A stretch of DNA of 64,000 bases from Bryobacterales bacterium (GTDB lineage: Bacteria > Acidobacteriota > Terriglobia > Bryobacterales > Bryobacteraceae): assembly GCA_020851555.1 (NCBI GenBank), contig JADZCM010000022.1, forward strand, positions 62,001-126,000. Reading direction: 5' to 3'. This document shows, in pieces, positions 54,290 to 61,983 of this stretch. Position 1 is the stretch's first letter. Each line of letters opens with the position of its first letter. Under the pieces are notes generated by a model, which did not search any database, was not told where the DNA came from, and saw only the letters and a program-made list of their open reading frames with translations. A program made the translations under genes and the position numbers.

Positions 54290-56767
54290 GTGCGGTCTAA
54301 GGTTGGGGTTGGGGTTTTTGCCGCTCTCCTTCTGGCGGGTCTGTTGCGGCCCCGAGCGGGGCCTGCGTTCGCGACTTCCACGTACTCACCTTCACACACG
54401 GGCCGCACCGAAGCCCGCTCGCTCTACGCCGCGAGCCGGTTTCTCGAGGCCGAGAGCGCCTACCAGAAGTGCTACTGGCTGGCTGCGGCGGCTGGGGACC
54501 CGGAGGAAGCATTCCGCTGTCTGAACGGGATTGCGGGCGCCCGTTTTGCCATGTACCAATACCGAGGCGCGCTGCGGGCGTACCTCCAGGCACGCCGGCT
54601 GGCGGAGAGCCTGGGAAGGCCCGACTTCCTGGCTGCGGTTCACACCAATCTCTCTTCGCTCTACCTGCAGCAGCAGGACATCAACGCAGCAGCGGGGGCG
54701 GCGGAGGACGCCCTGCGTGTCTTGCGTCGAGCCGGTTCGGCGGGAGCCGGCGCGCTGCCTTTGACGCAGGCGGCGATCATACAAGCGCGGCAGGGCAACC
54801 TTCCCGCCTCGACCCGGCTGTTTCGCGAGGCGTTGGACGAGGCCTACCTGCGGGCAGACCCGGCCACGCTGGGGTTGATCTGGGACCAGTTGGGCTACGA
54901 GCTTCTGTTGAACGGGAATCTGGACGAGGCCGAGACAGCGCTTGTGGAGGCTTTCAGAATCCGTAAGCTCAGCGGCCTCAAAGACCTACAGTACTCCTAT
55001 TACACGCTCGGCATGCTTCACCTGGCCCGGAACCGGCCGGAGGAGGCGGCGCGCATGCTGGACGCCGCCCTGTCGCTGTTGTCCAAGCCGCCGGTGACTT
55101 TGGCCCTCTGGCGGGTACATTACGAACGCGGCCGCGCGGCTCTTCAGGCCGGCTTTCCGGCAGAGGCGCTGGAGCACTTCCGCCGGGCCGTCGGCCACGC
55201 CCGGCAGGTGCGGATGGAGTTGCTGCCGGCCGATTCGGTGTGGATCAACACGGGCGTCGATCAGCATCAACTGTACTCCGCGCTGATCCGGACAGCCGGT
55301 GCGCTTTATGAATCGACAAAAGACCCGGCATACGTCAGGCTGGGCTTCGAAGCTGCCGAGGAACTGCGCGCCGGCGGCCTGCGCGCTCTGGCCGCCTCGC
55401 CCGACGAATGGCGGAGGCGGCTGCCGGATGAATACTGGGAGACTCTGGCCCGGCTTCGAGGGATGGAGTCGCGGTTGCTGAACGGCGGCAACTCCGGCGC
55501 GGGAGACGAAGCGAAACGGCTGCACTACCGGTTAACGGAGTTGGAGGCTGCGGCGGGCATTGATATCTTCCCGTCTGCCCATCCCGGAGAGACGGATTCT
55601 CCCGGATTGCTCCGGCGGGTCCAGTCAGCCCTCCGCGACGGGGACGCGTACTTCAGCCTTCACCAGGACGAGCCTGAGTCGTATCTTTTCGTAGTCACGC
55701 CGCGGTCGCTTCATCTGTTTCGGGCCGCGGGGCGCCGGCGCCTGGCTTCGCTCTCGGAGCGGTTCCGGACGGCCGTGCGGGCGGACCTGCCCGAGCACGT
55801 GCAACTGGGCCGCGAACTGCACAACGCGCTGTTCGGAGCGATACCGAACCGTCTGGCGGCCGCTCCGCGCTGGCTCTTGTCGCTCGATGGGGATCTGTAT
55901 AAGGCGCCGCTGGCCGCGCTGGTCTCAGGCTCAGGCCGGGACGGGATAGAGTATCTCGCGGAGAGGCACGTGCTCCGGCTGGCGCCCTCTGCCGGGCTTC
56001 TCTCACCTGGGACCCGTCAGACTCGGGACGGGCCGTTTGTCGCAATTGGAGATCCGATATACAACCAGGCCGACGAAAGACTGCCGCCCGACCGGCGGAC
56101 CGGCAACACCCCTGCCGCGCTGATGAGCATTCTTCCCCGCCTGGTTTCCCGCACAGGCCCGCCGGCGGGCATGGAGTTGCCCAGGCTGGCGGGGAGCGCA
56201 AGCGAGATTCGCGCCTGCGCCCGGGCCTGGCACGGCGGGTCCGGAACCGCGATTCTGCTTACGGGCGCGCAGGCTTCTCTTGACGCGGTAGACCGGGCGC
56301 TTGCGCCGGGGGCGGCGGTGGTTCACTTTGCGACTCACTTCGTCCCCTCCGCGGTGGAGCCGGGACGGGCGATGATCGCGCTCAGCCTCAACGAGAAGGG
56401 CGCGCCTGAGTTTCTGGGGCCGGCTGAGATCACGCGCCGCCGGCTGGATGTGGGCCTGGTGGTGCTCAGCGGGTGCGCATCGGCCACCGGCGAGGCCGTG
56501 CCCGCCGAAGGGCTGTTGGGGATGACCAGGGCGTGGCTGGCGGCCGGAGCCGGCTCGGTGCTTGGGACCCTGTGGCCGACAGCCGACGATGATGGAAGCC
56601 TGCTGACATCCTTCTACCGGCACATGGCCGCTTTGCGCGACAGGAGGGACGGATGGGCGGCGGCCGAGGCTCTGCGACGGGGGCAACTGGAAGCGCTGCG
56701 CGGGGGCAGCAGGCAGTCCCGCTCTCCAGCTCACTGGGGGGCGTACGTTCTCGCCGGAGGGGAGTGA
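54290..56767 (+). CDS. exported TPR-CHAT domain protein (caspase-like peptidase)
   Basis: 825 aa from a GTG with GAGG 6 nt upstream. The N-terminus (VGVGVFAALLLAGLLRPRAG) is a signal peptide or anchor, so the bulk is outside the cytoplasm. Residues about 35-330 hold tetratricopeptide-like helical repeats (SLYAASRFLEAESAYQKCY; ALVEAFRIRKLSGL; EALEHFRRAVGHARQ). The C-terminal CHAT domain (about 500-825) has the caspase-type dyad: H683 in VHFATHF and C729 in VVLSGCASATGE, plus the usual AWLAAGAGSVLGTLWP and HWGAYVLAG end. CHAT proteases cleave proteins after activation through the TPR part. It is followed at once by an ECF sigma factor and an anti-sigma factor, a natural candidate target. Confidence 0.9.
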   Translation: MRSKVGVGVFAALLLAGLLRPRAGPAFATSTYSPSHTGRTEARSLYAASRFLEAESAYQKCYWLAAAAGDPEEAFRCLNGIAGARFAMYQYRGALRAYLQARRLAESLGRPDFLAAVHTNLSSLYLQQQDINAAAGAAEDALRVLRRAGSAGAGALPLTQAAIIQARQGNLPASTRLFREALDEAYLRADPATLGLIWDQLGYELLLNGNLDEAETALVEAFRIRKLSGLKDLQYSYYTLGMLHLARNRPEEAARMLDAALSLLSKPPVTLALWRVHYERGRAALQAGFPAEALEHFRRAVGHARQVRMELLPADSVWINTGVDQHQLYSALIRTAGALYESTKDPAYVRLGFEAAEELRAGGLRALAASPDEWRRRLPDEYWETLARLRGMESRLLNGGNSGAGDEAKRLHYRLTELEAAAGIDIFPSAHPGETDSPGLLRRVQSALRDGDAYFSLHQDEPESYLFVVTPRSLHLFRAAGRRRLASLSERFRTAVRADLPEHVQLGRELHNALFGAIPNRLAAAPRWLLSLDGDLYKAPLAALVSGSGRDGIEYLAERHVLRLAPSAGLLSPGTRQTRDGPFVAIGDPIYNQADERLPPDRRTGNTPAALMSILPRLVSRTGPPAGMELPRLAGSASEIRACARAWHGGSGTAILLTGAQASLDAVDRALAPGAAVVHFATHFVPSAVEPGRAMIALSLNEKGAPEFLGPAEITRRRLDVGLVVLSGCASATGEAVPAEGLLGMTRAWLAAGAGSVLGTLWPTADDDGSLLTSFYRHMAALRDRRDGWAAAEALRRGQLEALRGGSRQSRSPAHWGAYVLAGGE

Positions 56768-56775
56768 AGGGCTAC

Positions 56776-57426
56776 ATGCGTCAGGACTCGGACGGCGAAG
56801 AGCAGCGGTCCTCCGCGAGCCACACCCCGGACTGGGGCCGCCTGGTGAAGAGGATCCAGGAGAACGACTCCGGCGCCATGGAAGAACTGTATCGCGTCTT
56901 CGGGCGCGGAATACGGTTCTACCTGTGGCGGCAGTTGGGTCCCCAGGAACTCGACGACAGGGTTCACGACACCTTCCTCATCGTGGTGCAGGCAATCCGC
57001 CGCGGCGACTTGCGCGAACCGGAGCGCCTGATGGGGTTTGTGCGCACCGTAGTCAGGCGCCAGGTTGCCGCTTCGATCGAGCAGGCGGTTCAGAGCCGCA
57101 GGGACCTGCAATGCCTGGAGGAGGGAGTTGCCGTGTCCGACAAGAGCCAGACCCCCGAGGAGAACCTGATCCGGAGGCAAAGGGCGGAGATCATGGCGGC
57201 CGTACTGCGCGGCATCTCTCCCCGGGACCGGGAGATCCTCACCCGCTTCTATCTGCTTGAGCAGCCGCAAGAGCAGATCTGCCTCGAAATGAACCTGACC
57301 GACACGCAGTTCCGCCTCTTGAAGTCGAGGGCCAAAGCCCGGTTCGGCGAACTGGGCAGGCGGAAACTGGCCCGGCGCCCTTTGGCGGGACTGGTTCAGA
57401 GAAAAGCGGCCGGTTCGGTACACTAA
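56776..57426 (+). CDS. ECF-type RNA polymerase sigma factor
   Basis: 216 aa from the ATG at 56776; a GTG at 56764, overlapping the CHAT stop, is an alternative in keeping with the genome's GTGA habit. Region 2 spans about residues 20-100 (LVKRIQENDSGAMEELY, ELDDRVHDTFLIVVQAI). Region 4 spans about 140-200 (LRGISPRDREILTRFYLLEQPQEQICLEM, helix-turn-helix with LTDTQFRLLKSRAKARF). No region 3 is present. It should direct RNA polymerase to a dedicated set of promoters when released by the anti-sigma factor encoded 56 nt downstream. Confidence 0.9.
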   Translation: MRQDSDGEEQRSSASHTPDWGRLVKRIQENDSGAMEELYRVFGRGIRFYLWRQLGPQELDDRVHDTFLIVVQAIRRGDLREPERLMGFVRTVVRRQVAASIEQAVQSRRDLQCLEEGVAVSDKSQTPEENLIRRQRAEIMAAVLRGISPRDREILTRFYLLEQPQEQICLEMNLTDTQFRLLKSRAKARFGELGRRKLARRPLAGLVQRKAAGSVH

Positions 57427-57482
57427 CTTCACGTGGGCGTGAAACGGCAAGGCATGGTTACCTTTCCGGAAGGGAGGCTGTG

Positions 57483-58121
57483 ATGCCGGACAGTGTCGGG
57501 CACATCTCCGAGGAGCACTTGGAGAGCTACGCTCTTGGCACTCTACCCGGCGGCCTCCTGGAGACGCTGGAAACACATCTGCTGGTCTGCGGGGATTGCC
57601 AGGACCGCTTGGAGGAGACGGAGGCTTTCATCCAGGCGGTGAAGGATGCCGCCGTCCTGGTTTCGGGCGAGCCGCAGAACGCCTGGCGCCGCCGGCTGGC
57701 GGATTTCGCGGACGCCCTCCTGGCGCCCCGAATGGTCTGGAGCGCGGGGGTCCTCGCGGTGGCGGCAGGGGCCGTCTGGTTGCACCTGGTCTGGGCGCCC
57801 TCACGCCAGGCTTCCTCGCCCCCCGTTTCCGTGATGCTCCAGACGTTCCGCGGGGCTACGGACGCATCCGTTGCGCGAGCCCCGAGCGGCAGGCCCCTGG
57901 TGCTTGAAGCCGACCTGAGCGGCCTGCCCCACAACCGCCACTGGGAACTGCGGTTGGTTGATCCTTCCGGCCGCCGGCTGCAAAGCTTCGTCGCGGAGTC
58001 CGGGGAGGCGCGGGTGGCGGTGCCCGTGCTTTCGGGGTTGGACAAGGGCGAATACTGGGCGCGCATCTACGCCCGCGGCCAGAGCCGGCTATTGCGGGAG
58101 TACGCTCTCCTGGTCGACTGA
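57483..58121 (+). CDS. membrane-bound zinc-finger anti-sigma factor
   Basis: 212 aa from the ATG at 57483, with GGGAGG 6 nt upstream. The cytoplasmic ZAS domain has H32-L-L-V-C36-G-D-C39, the zinc-binding HxxxCxxC of anti-sigma factors. One membrane span follows (about 84-103, MVWSAGVLAVAAGAVWLHLVW), then an external domain of about 110 aa with LVLEADLSGLPHNRHWELRLVDPSGR, like the RskA-type C-terminal domain. It should hold the ECF sigma factor inactive at the membrane. The external domain could be cut by the exported CHAT protein; that is inference. Confidence 0.88.
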   Translation: MPDSVGHISEEHLESYALGTLPGGLLETLETHLLVCGDCQDRLEETEAFIQAVKDAAVLVSGEPQNAWRRRLADFADALLAPRMVWSAGVLAVAAGAVWLHLVWAPSRQASSPPVSVMLQTFRGATDASVARAPSGRPLVLEADLSGLPHNRHWELRLVDPSGRRLQSFVAESGEARVAVPVLSGLDKGEYWARIYARGQSRLLREYALLVD

Positions 58122-58141
58122 CGGCCTCCCGCGCCGCCGGA

Positions 58142-58444
58142 CTACTGGATCACCGTTTCTCCGCTTCGAGGCTCCAGTTGGATCTCGCCGAACGTAGCCT
58201 CGTACTGCTGGATATTCTGTTGCAGCAGGTTGGAGAGGGCCTTGGCCTGCTGCGGGCTGAGGTAGATGCCCTGGAAGTTCCTGATGTTCACGCTGTCCGG
58301 CGCGGTCTGGTTGATGGTTCCGAACACCAGGAAGAAGTCCCAGAGGTTGAGGCGGACCTGCACGCTGTTGGCGTAGGTCTCCCGGTAGTCGGGCGTGGCG
58401 GAAAGCTGTATCTTGGGTTGGTTTGGAGGGGTCATGGGGATCAC
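58142..58444 (-). CDS. DUF3467-family protein
   Basis: 100 aa starting at ATG 58444, whose ATGA overlaps the EF-P stop. It matches the DUF3467 pattern: YANSVQVRLNLWDFFLVFGTI, then FQGIYLSPQQAKALSNLLQQNIQQYEATFGEI. Function unknown; no membrane span or catalytic motif. The tight coupling to EF-P suggests a link to translation, but this could be chance packing. An ATG three codons in is an alternative start. Confidence 0.85.
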   Translation of the reverse strand: MIPMTPPNQPKIQLSATPDYRETYANSVQVRLNLWDFFLVFGTINQTAPDSVNIRNFQGIYLSPQQAKALSNLLQQNIQQYEATFGEIQLEPRSGETVIQ

Positions 58445-59013
58445 TTCATGCCGCCCTTGGCGCGGTCGACGTATTTCAGACTACGTACGTCCAGCCGGAT
58501 GACATCGCCGGACTTGACGAATTGCGGGACCATCACTTCGGCTCCGTTCTCCAGGCGGGCCGCCTTCCAGGTGCTGTCCTGCTGCGCGTGGACCGGGGGC
58601 GAGGTGTCGGCAACGCGCGCCTCGAGGATGTCCGGCAGCAGGACGCTGACCGGCCGCCCTTCCACGAACTCGACGGGCAGCCGCATCTCGGGCGTCAGAA
58701 ACCGGGAGTGCTCCCCCAGCAGCGAAAGCGGCACGGCGGCCTGCTCGTAGGTCTCCGGGTTCATGAAGTGGCAGGCTTCCGCATCGGCGTACAGGAAGTC
58801 CATCGACTGTTTCTCGACGGGAAGATCCTCCAGTTTCAGATCGGTGCGGAAACTGTGCTCCCACAGCGTGCCCGTGGCGAGGTTCCGGAGGCGGGCGCGG
58901 GTAGAGCCTCCCATCTTGCCTTGCCCGGGGTGGTGCTCGGCCGCCAGGATCTTGTAGGCCACGCCCTCATAGCGGACAGCCATTCCGGCACGGAGATGTG
59001 ATGCCTGGACCAT
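58441..59013 (-). CDS. efp: elongation factor P with unusual loop tip
   Basis: 190 aa with GGAGGAGAGC before the ATG. Three OB/KOW-type domains of normal length and order; the C-terminus VIRLDVRSLKYVDR is conserved. EF-P enters the ribosomal E site and relieves stalling on polyproline. The loop that reaches the peptidyl-transferase centre reads H-P-G-Q31-G-K33-M-G-G; E. coli has P-G-K34-G. A Gln at the tip cannot take beta-lysine or rhamnose, and the extra M-G-G alters the loop, so it may be unmodified or use another modification at K33. Confidence 0.95.
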   Translation of the reverse strand: MVQASHLRAGMAVRYEGVAYKILAAEHHPGQGKMGGSTRARLRNLATGTLWEHSFRTDLKLEDLPVEKQSMDFLYADAEACHFMNPETYEQAAVPLSLLGEHSRFLTPEMRLPVEFVEGRPVSVLLPDILEARVADTSPPVHAQQDSTWKAARLENGAEVMVPQFVKSGDVIRLDVRSLKYVDRAKGGMK

Positions 59014-59040
59014 GCTCTCCTCCGATTCCTTGACAGAATA

Positions 59041-59406
59041 CTATAGCTCCCACGGACGGAACACGTGCTGATGGTCCTCCATCACCACGCGCTGTCCGCG
59101 AAAGCGCACGCCTTCCATCTCCAGCCGCATGCGTTGTTCGTCCGCCATCTCGTGTCTGAGGCGGATCACTCCCCCGGCGCCGACCACTCTCTGCCACGGC
59201 AGCAATTCTCCGGATCTCCTCAGCAACTGAACCACCTGCCGGTGGTAGAGAGGGTAGCCCGCCGCGGCGGCCACCTGGGCGTAGGTCGCCACGCGGCCGC
59301 GCGGAATCTGGCGGATGGCCCTCCGCATGGCGGCGTCGCGCGCCGCGGAAGGCCTCGCTCGCAGCAAACGCCTGCGCCGTTCCCGGATCTCTCTGCCTCC
59401 CGCCAC
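59041..59406 (-). CDS. alkyltransferase-like (ATL) protein of the MGMT family
   Basis: About 121 aa; the start is uncertain (GTG 59406 used; ATG 59328 is possible), because the longer frame overlaps the YHS gene on the other strand. The DNA-binding domain is clear: IPRGRVATYAQVAAAAGYP, then LLPWQRVVGAGGVIRL. In true methyltransferases the latter is PCHRVV; here the reactive Cys is Trp, as in ATL proteins. These bind O6-alkylguanine and hand it to nucleotide excision repair without repairing it themselves. The end is FRGQRVVMEDHQHVFRPW. Confidence 0.85.
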   Translation of the reverse strand: MAGGREIRERRRRLLRARPSAARDAAMRRAIRQIPRGRVATYAQVAAAAGYPLYHRQVVQLLRRSGELLPWQRVVGAGGVIRLRHEMADEQRMRLEMEGVRFRGQRVVMEDHQHVFRPWEL

Positions 59407-59438
59407 CACATTTAGTATATTGGGCAGAGGGGGGCGAC

Positions 59439-59717
59439 GTGAGAGCACTATCATTTGCAGTGGCGCTGGCGCTGATTGCCGCGGCTCATGGCGGGGCGGT
59501 CCCGCCGCAAGGACAGCAGGGAGCGAAGGCGCCGAAACAGGGACAGACGGCCAAGCAGGTTCACGACCCGGTCTGCGGGATGGCGATCGATCCGGCCAAG
59601 GCGGCGGGAAAGAGCGAGTACAAGGGCGCCACGTATTTCTTCTGTTCGGCCCAGTGTAAAAGGACTTTCGACGCCGATCCCGAGGCCGTCCTGAGGAAAG
59701 CCGCCCAGAAGAAGTGA
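59439..59717 (+). CDS. exported YHS-domain protein
   Basis: 92 aa from a GTG at 59439 with AGAGGGGGG upstream. A signal peptide (ALSFAVALALIAAAHGGA) is followed by a Gln/Lys-rich linker and a YHS domain from residue about 43: DPVCGMAIDPAKA, YKGATYFFCSAQCKRTFDADPEA. YHS domains use their cysteines to bind transition metals such as copper and often sit at the ends of metal ATPases. As a free exported domain it may buffer or hand on metal in the periplasm. It stands divergently from the ATL gene. Confidence 0.88.
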   Translation: MRALSFAVALALIAAAHGGAVPPQGQQGAKAPKQGQTAKQVHDPVCGMAIDPAKAAGKSEYKGATYFFCSAQCKRTFDADPEAVLRKAAQKK

Positions 59718-59766
59718 CCTGGCCGCACGCCGGCGCGGCCCGGTCCGCGGCCTTCTGAAACGCCGC

Positions 59767-61974
59767 CTACTTCACCACCGCTTTGGCCACCGCCTGGTTG
59801 TCGTAGTCGTCCGTGACACGCACGGCCACGGTGTGCTCGCCGGTGGAAACGCCGTCCAGAACCAGCACGTAATCGTGCTCCCGGGAGTCGGACACGCGGG
59901 TGGTGGGTTCCGCCACCAGCCATTCGCCGCCGTCGAGCGAGTATTCGGCCTTTTGCAGGAGGCTTTGCGCGTCCGCGGCCGTCCACCGGACTTCCAGTTT
60001 GCCTCCCGCCCGGGAGGCGGTGAGACCGGTGATGCCGGGAGGCGAGTTGTCGATGAGGAATGGCCGGCTCACCAGTTGAGCCGACAGCTCCTGCCCGGGC
60101 GGGTTGTCCGGCAGGTCCGTGGCGGTTATCCGCAGGAGGTACTCGCCGTCGGGAAAGGCGGTGGAGTCCCAGCTAACGTACCGCTCCTTGATCTTGTCCT
60201 TCAGAAGCCTCCAGACGGTTTCCTGGCGGCCGCGGATTTCCGCTTTGAACAAGAGGTCATCGCCGTTTTCATCGCTCGCATTCCAGCGCGCCCCGATCTG
60301 ACCCTTCTCGTATTGCAGGGTGACCACGCCGGAGTCCGCCATGGGTGCGCCCGCCGGCCGCAGCGGCCGGCCCAGAGGCTGGAGCGTGAGGGTCCGGGAC
60401 GGGGTGATCGTCAAAGACTGAGCGGGAAACCGGTAATTGGCAGCAGTGATCTCAATCTCCTGAATAACGGGCGGAACGTTCTTCGGCAGATAGGCGGCAT
60501 CCACTGCGTCCACTTCGGGTGAGGCGCCCGAGGCGGAGGCGGTCAGAGTCAGACGCCATTGGAGAAAGCGCGCCTGAGGGGAGGAGATGCGCCCGCCGTC
60601 GGACCCAAGTTGCACGGCAGTCCACGGGCTCCAGTCCTGGCGCGGCCGGTCCAGGTTTCCGCTGCGGGTCTCGAACCGGACCGCCCCTCCGCCCGGCGCT
60701 CCGGTGTAGCTCAGCCTGCCCCAGTAGGAAAAGAGGCCGGCATCGAACACCTCGCTTTCGACCGAGCCTTCCTTCTCCAGTCCGGGCCCCAGGGAGAGCA
60801 CCTTGCCGAGGTTGCCCGTCGCCGCGAGTACGCGGCCCTGCCGCCCGGCGTAGAGGCCGGTCACCTGGGTCGGCGCGCTCTTCACCAGCAGGGTGCTTAA
60901 CACATCGGAATCCAGCCGGTAGATGTTGCCCCTGTTTCCCGTGCCGATCAGCAGCCGGCCCTGCCCATCGACAGCCAGCGAATAGACGACGTCCTGGGGA
61001 TTCGCCCAGACGCGCCGGGCATACCCGTCCGTCTCAATCCTATATACCTCCGAGCCGCCGGCCAGGAGCGCCTGGGCGGGAGCCAGGGTGGGCGGAGGCT
61101 GTGCGGCGGGGGCCGTCTGCGGGGGGGCGGTCTGGGCGGCGCCGGCGGCGCCCGGCGGAGCAAGCGGCGTGGGCGGCGCAACGCCCGGAGCGGGAGGCGC
61201 CGTGGCGGGTTGCTTGGCGCCCACGCCCGCGGCGTAGATAACGCCGTCCGGCGCGACCGCCACCGCGGTGACCTCGCGCTTGGGCGTCTCAAAAAGCACG
61301 AAGCCCTGCCCCGCCGGCGAGACCCGCACAACCAGCCCGTCCGGTTCGGTGCCGACGATGAGGTTTCCCTCCCCGTCTAGGGCCAGAGAGCGGGCATGGT
61401 GCTCTTCGGTGCGGTAGAGCACGGCGCCCTTCCCGTCCGGCGTCACCCTGTGGATCAGTCCCTGATCTCCGGTAGCGATGCAGAGGCCGCCCTTGGCGTC
61501 GAAAACCATGGCCCAGACATACTTGGCTGCGGGGTCATAGAACAGCTCCGTTTTGCCGCCGGCCCCGATCCGGTAGACCTTGGCGTCGGGCGATGTGGCG
61601 GCGTACAAGCGGTCGTCGCGGTCCATCGCGAGTGCGTGGACTTCCAGCGCATCGAACTCCGCGAGCACGCGGCTCTTCCCGTCCGGAGAAATGACATAGA
61701 CCCGCGCTCTGGAGGCTCCCGGGCCGCCGCCGCCGGCATACACGTTACCCCGGGAATCCTCGGCCAGCGCCCAGAGGTAGGGGGAGGAGGAATCCAGCAG
61801 TTCCCTGAAGACCGGCGCGAGGCTCAGCCGGCCGTCGCTCCGCAGCGAGATCCTGGTGAGAGTAGCTCTCTCGTAATCGGCGGAACCCGACTGCCGCCAC
61901 GTGCCGGATGAGACGGCGCCGGCGGGACGGAAGGAGACAAGGACAGCGAACAGCACAGCGAATGTACGGGTCAT
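59767..61974 (-). CDS. exported beta-propeller protein with C-terminal Ig-like domains
   Basis: 735 aa. Signal peptide TRTFAVLFAVLVSFRPAGA. Residues about 60-430 contain NHL/SMP-like propeller blades with repeating patterns (VYAGGGGPGASRARVYVISPDGKS, LYAATSPDAKVYRIGAGGKTE, NLIVGTEPDGLVVRVSPAGQ, RLLIGTGNRGNIYRLDSD in pieces), interrupted by an Ala/Pro-rich linker near 260-300. The C-terminal third holds Ig/Fn3-type beta domains (PPGITGLTASRAGGKLEVRWTAAD; VAVRVTDDYDNQAV). It is probably a periplasmic or surface protein that binds a ligand or partner. It lies 9 nt downstream of the S55-like peptidase gene, forming a pair with it. Confidence 0.75.
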   Translation of the reverse strand: MTRTFAVLFAVLVSFRPAGAVSSGTWRQSGSADYERATLTRISLRSDGRLSLAPVFRELLDSSSPYLWALAEDSRGNVYAGGGGPGASRARVYVISPDGKSRVLAEFDALEVHALAMDRDDRLYAATSPDAKVYRIGAGGKTELFYDPAAKYVWAMVFDAKGGLCIATGDQGLIHRVTPDGKGAVLYRTEEHHARSLALDGEGNLIVGTEPDGLVVRVSPAGQGFVLFETPKREVTAVAVAPDGVIYAAGVGAKQPATAPPAPGVAPPTPLAPPGAAGAAQTAPPQTAPAAQPPPTLAPAQALLAGGSEVYRIETDGYARRVWANPQDVVYSLAVDGQGRLLIGTGNRGNIYRLDSDVLSTLLVKSAPTQVTGLYAGRQGRVLAATGNLGKVLSLGPGLEKEGSVESEVFDAGLFSYWGRLSYTGAPGGGAVRFETRSGNLDRPRQDWSPWTAVQLGSDGGRISSPQARFLQWRLTLTASASGASPEVDAVDAAYLPKNVPPVIQEIEITAANYRFPAQSLTITPSRTLTLQPLGRPLRPAGAPMADSGVVTLQYEKGQIGARWNASDENGDDLLFKAEIRGRQETVWRLLKDKIKERYVSWDSTAFPDGEYLLRITATDLPDNPPGQELSAQLVSRPFLIDNSPPGITGLTASRAGGKLEVRWTAADAQSLLQKAEYSLDGGEWLVAEPTTRVSDSREHDYVLVLDGVSTGEHTVAVRVTDDYDNQAVAKAVVK

Positions 61975-61983
61975 CGAATTAGA

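Noticed and set aside
54290..58121. Calling the CHAT-sigma unit a type III-E CRISPR (Craspase) locus
   Set aside because: There is no gRAMP/Cas7-11, Csx30, Csx31, Cas1 or array; the CHAT protein has a signal peptide and the regulator is a classical zinc-finger anti-sigma factor. Only a module-level analogy is claimed.
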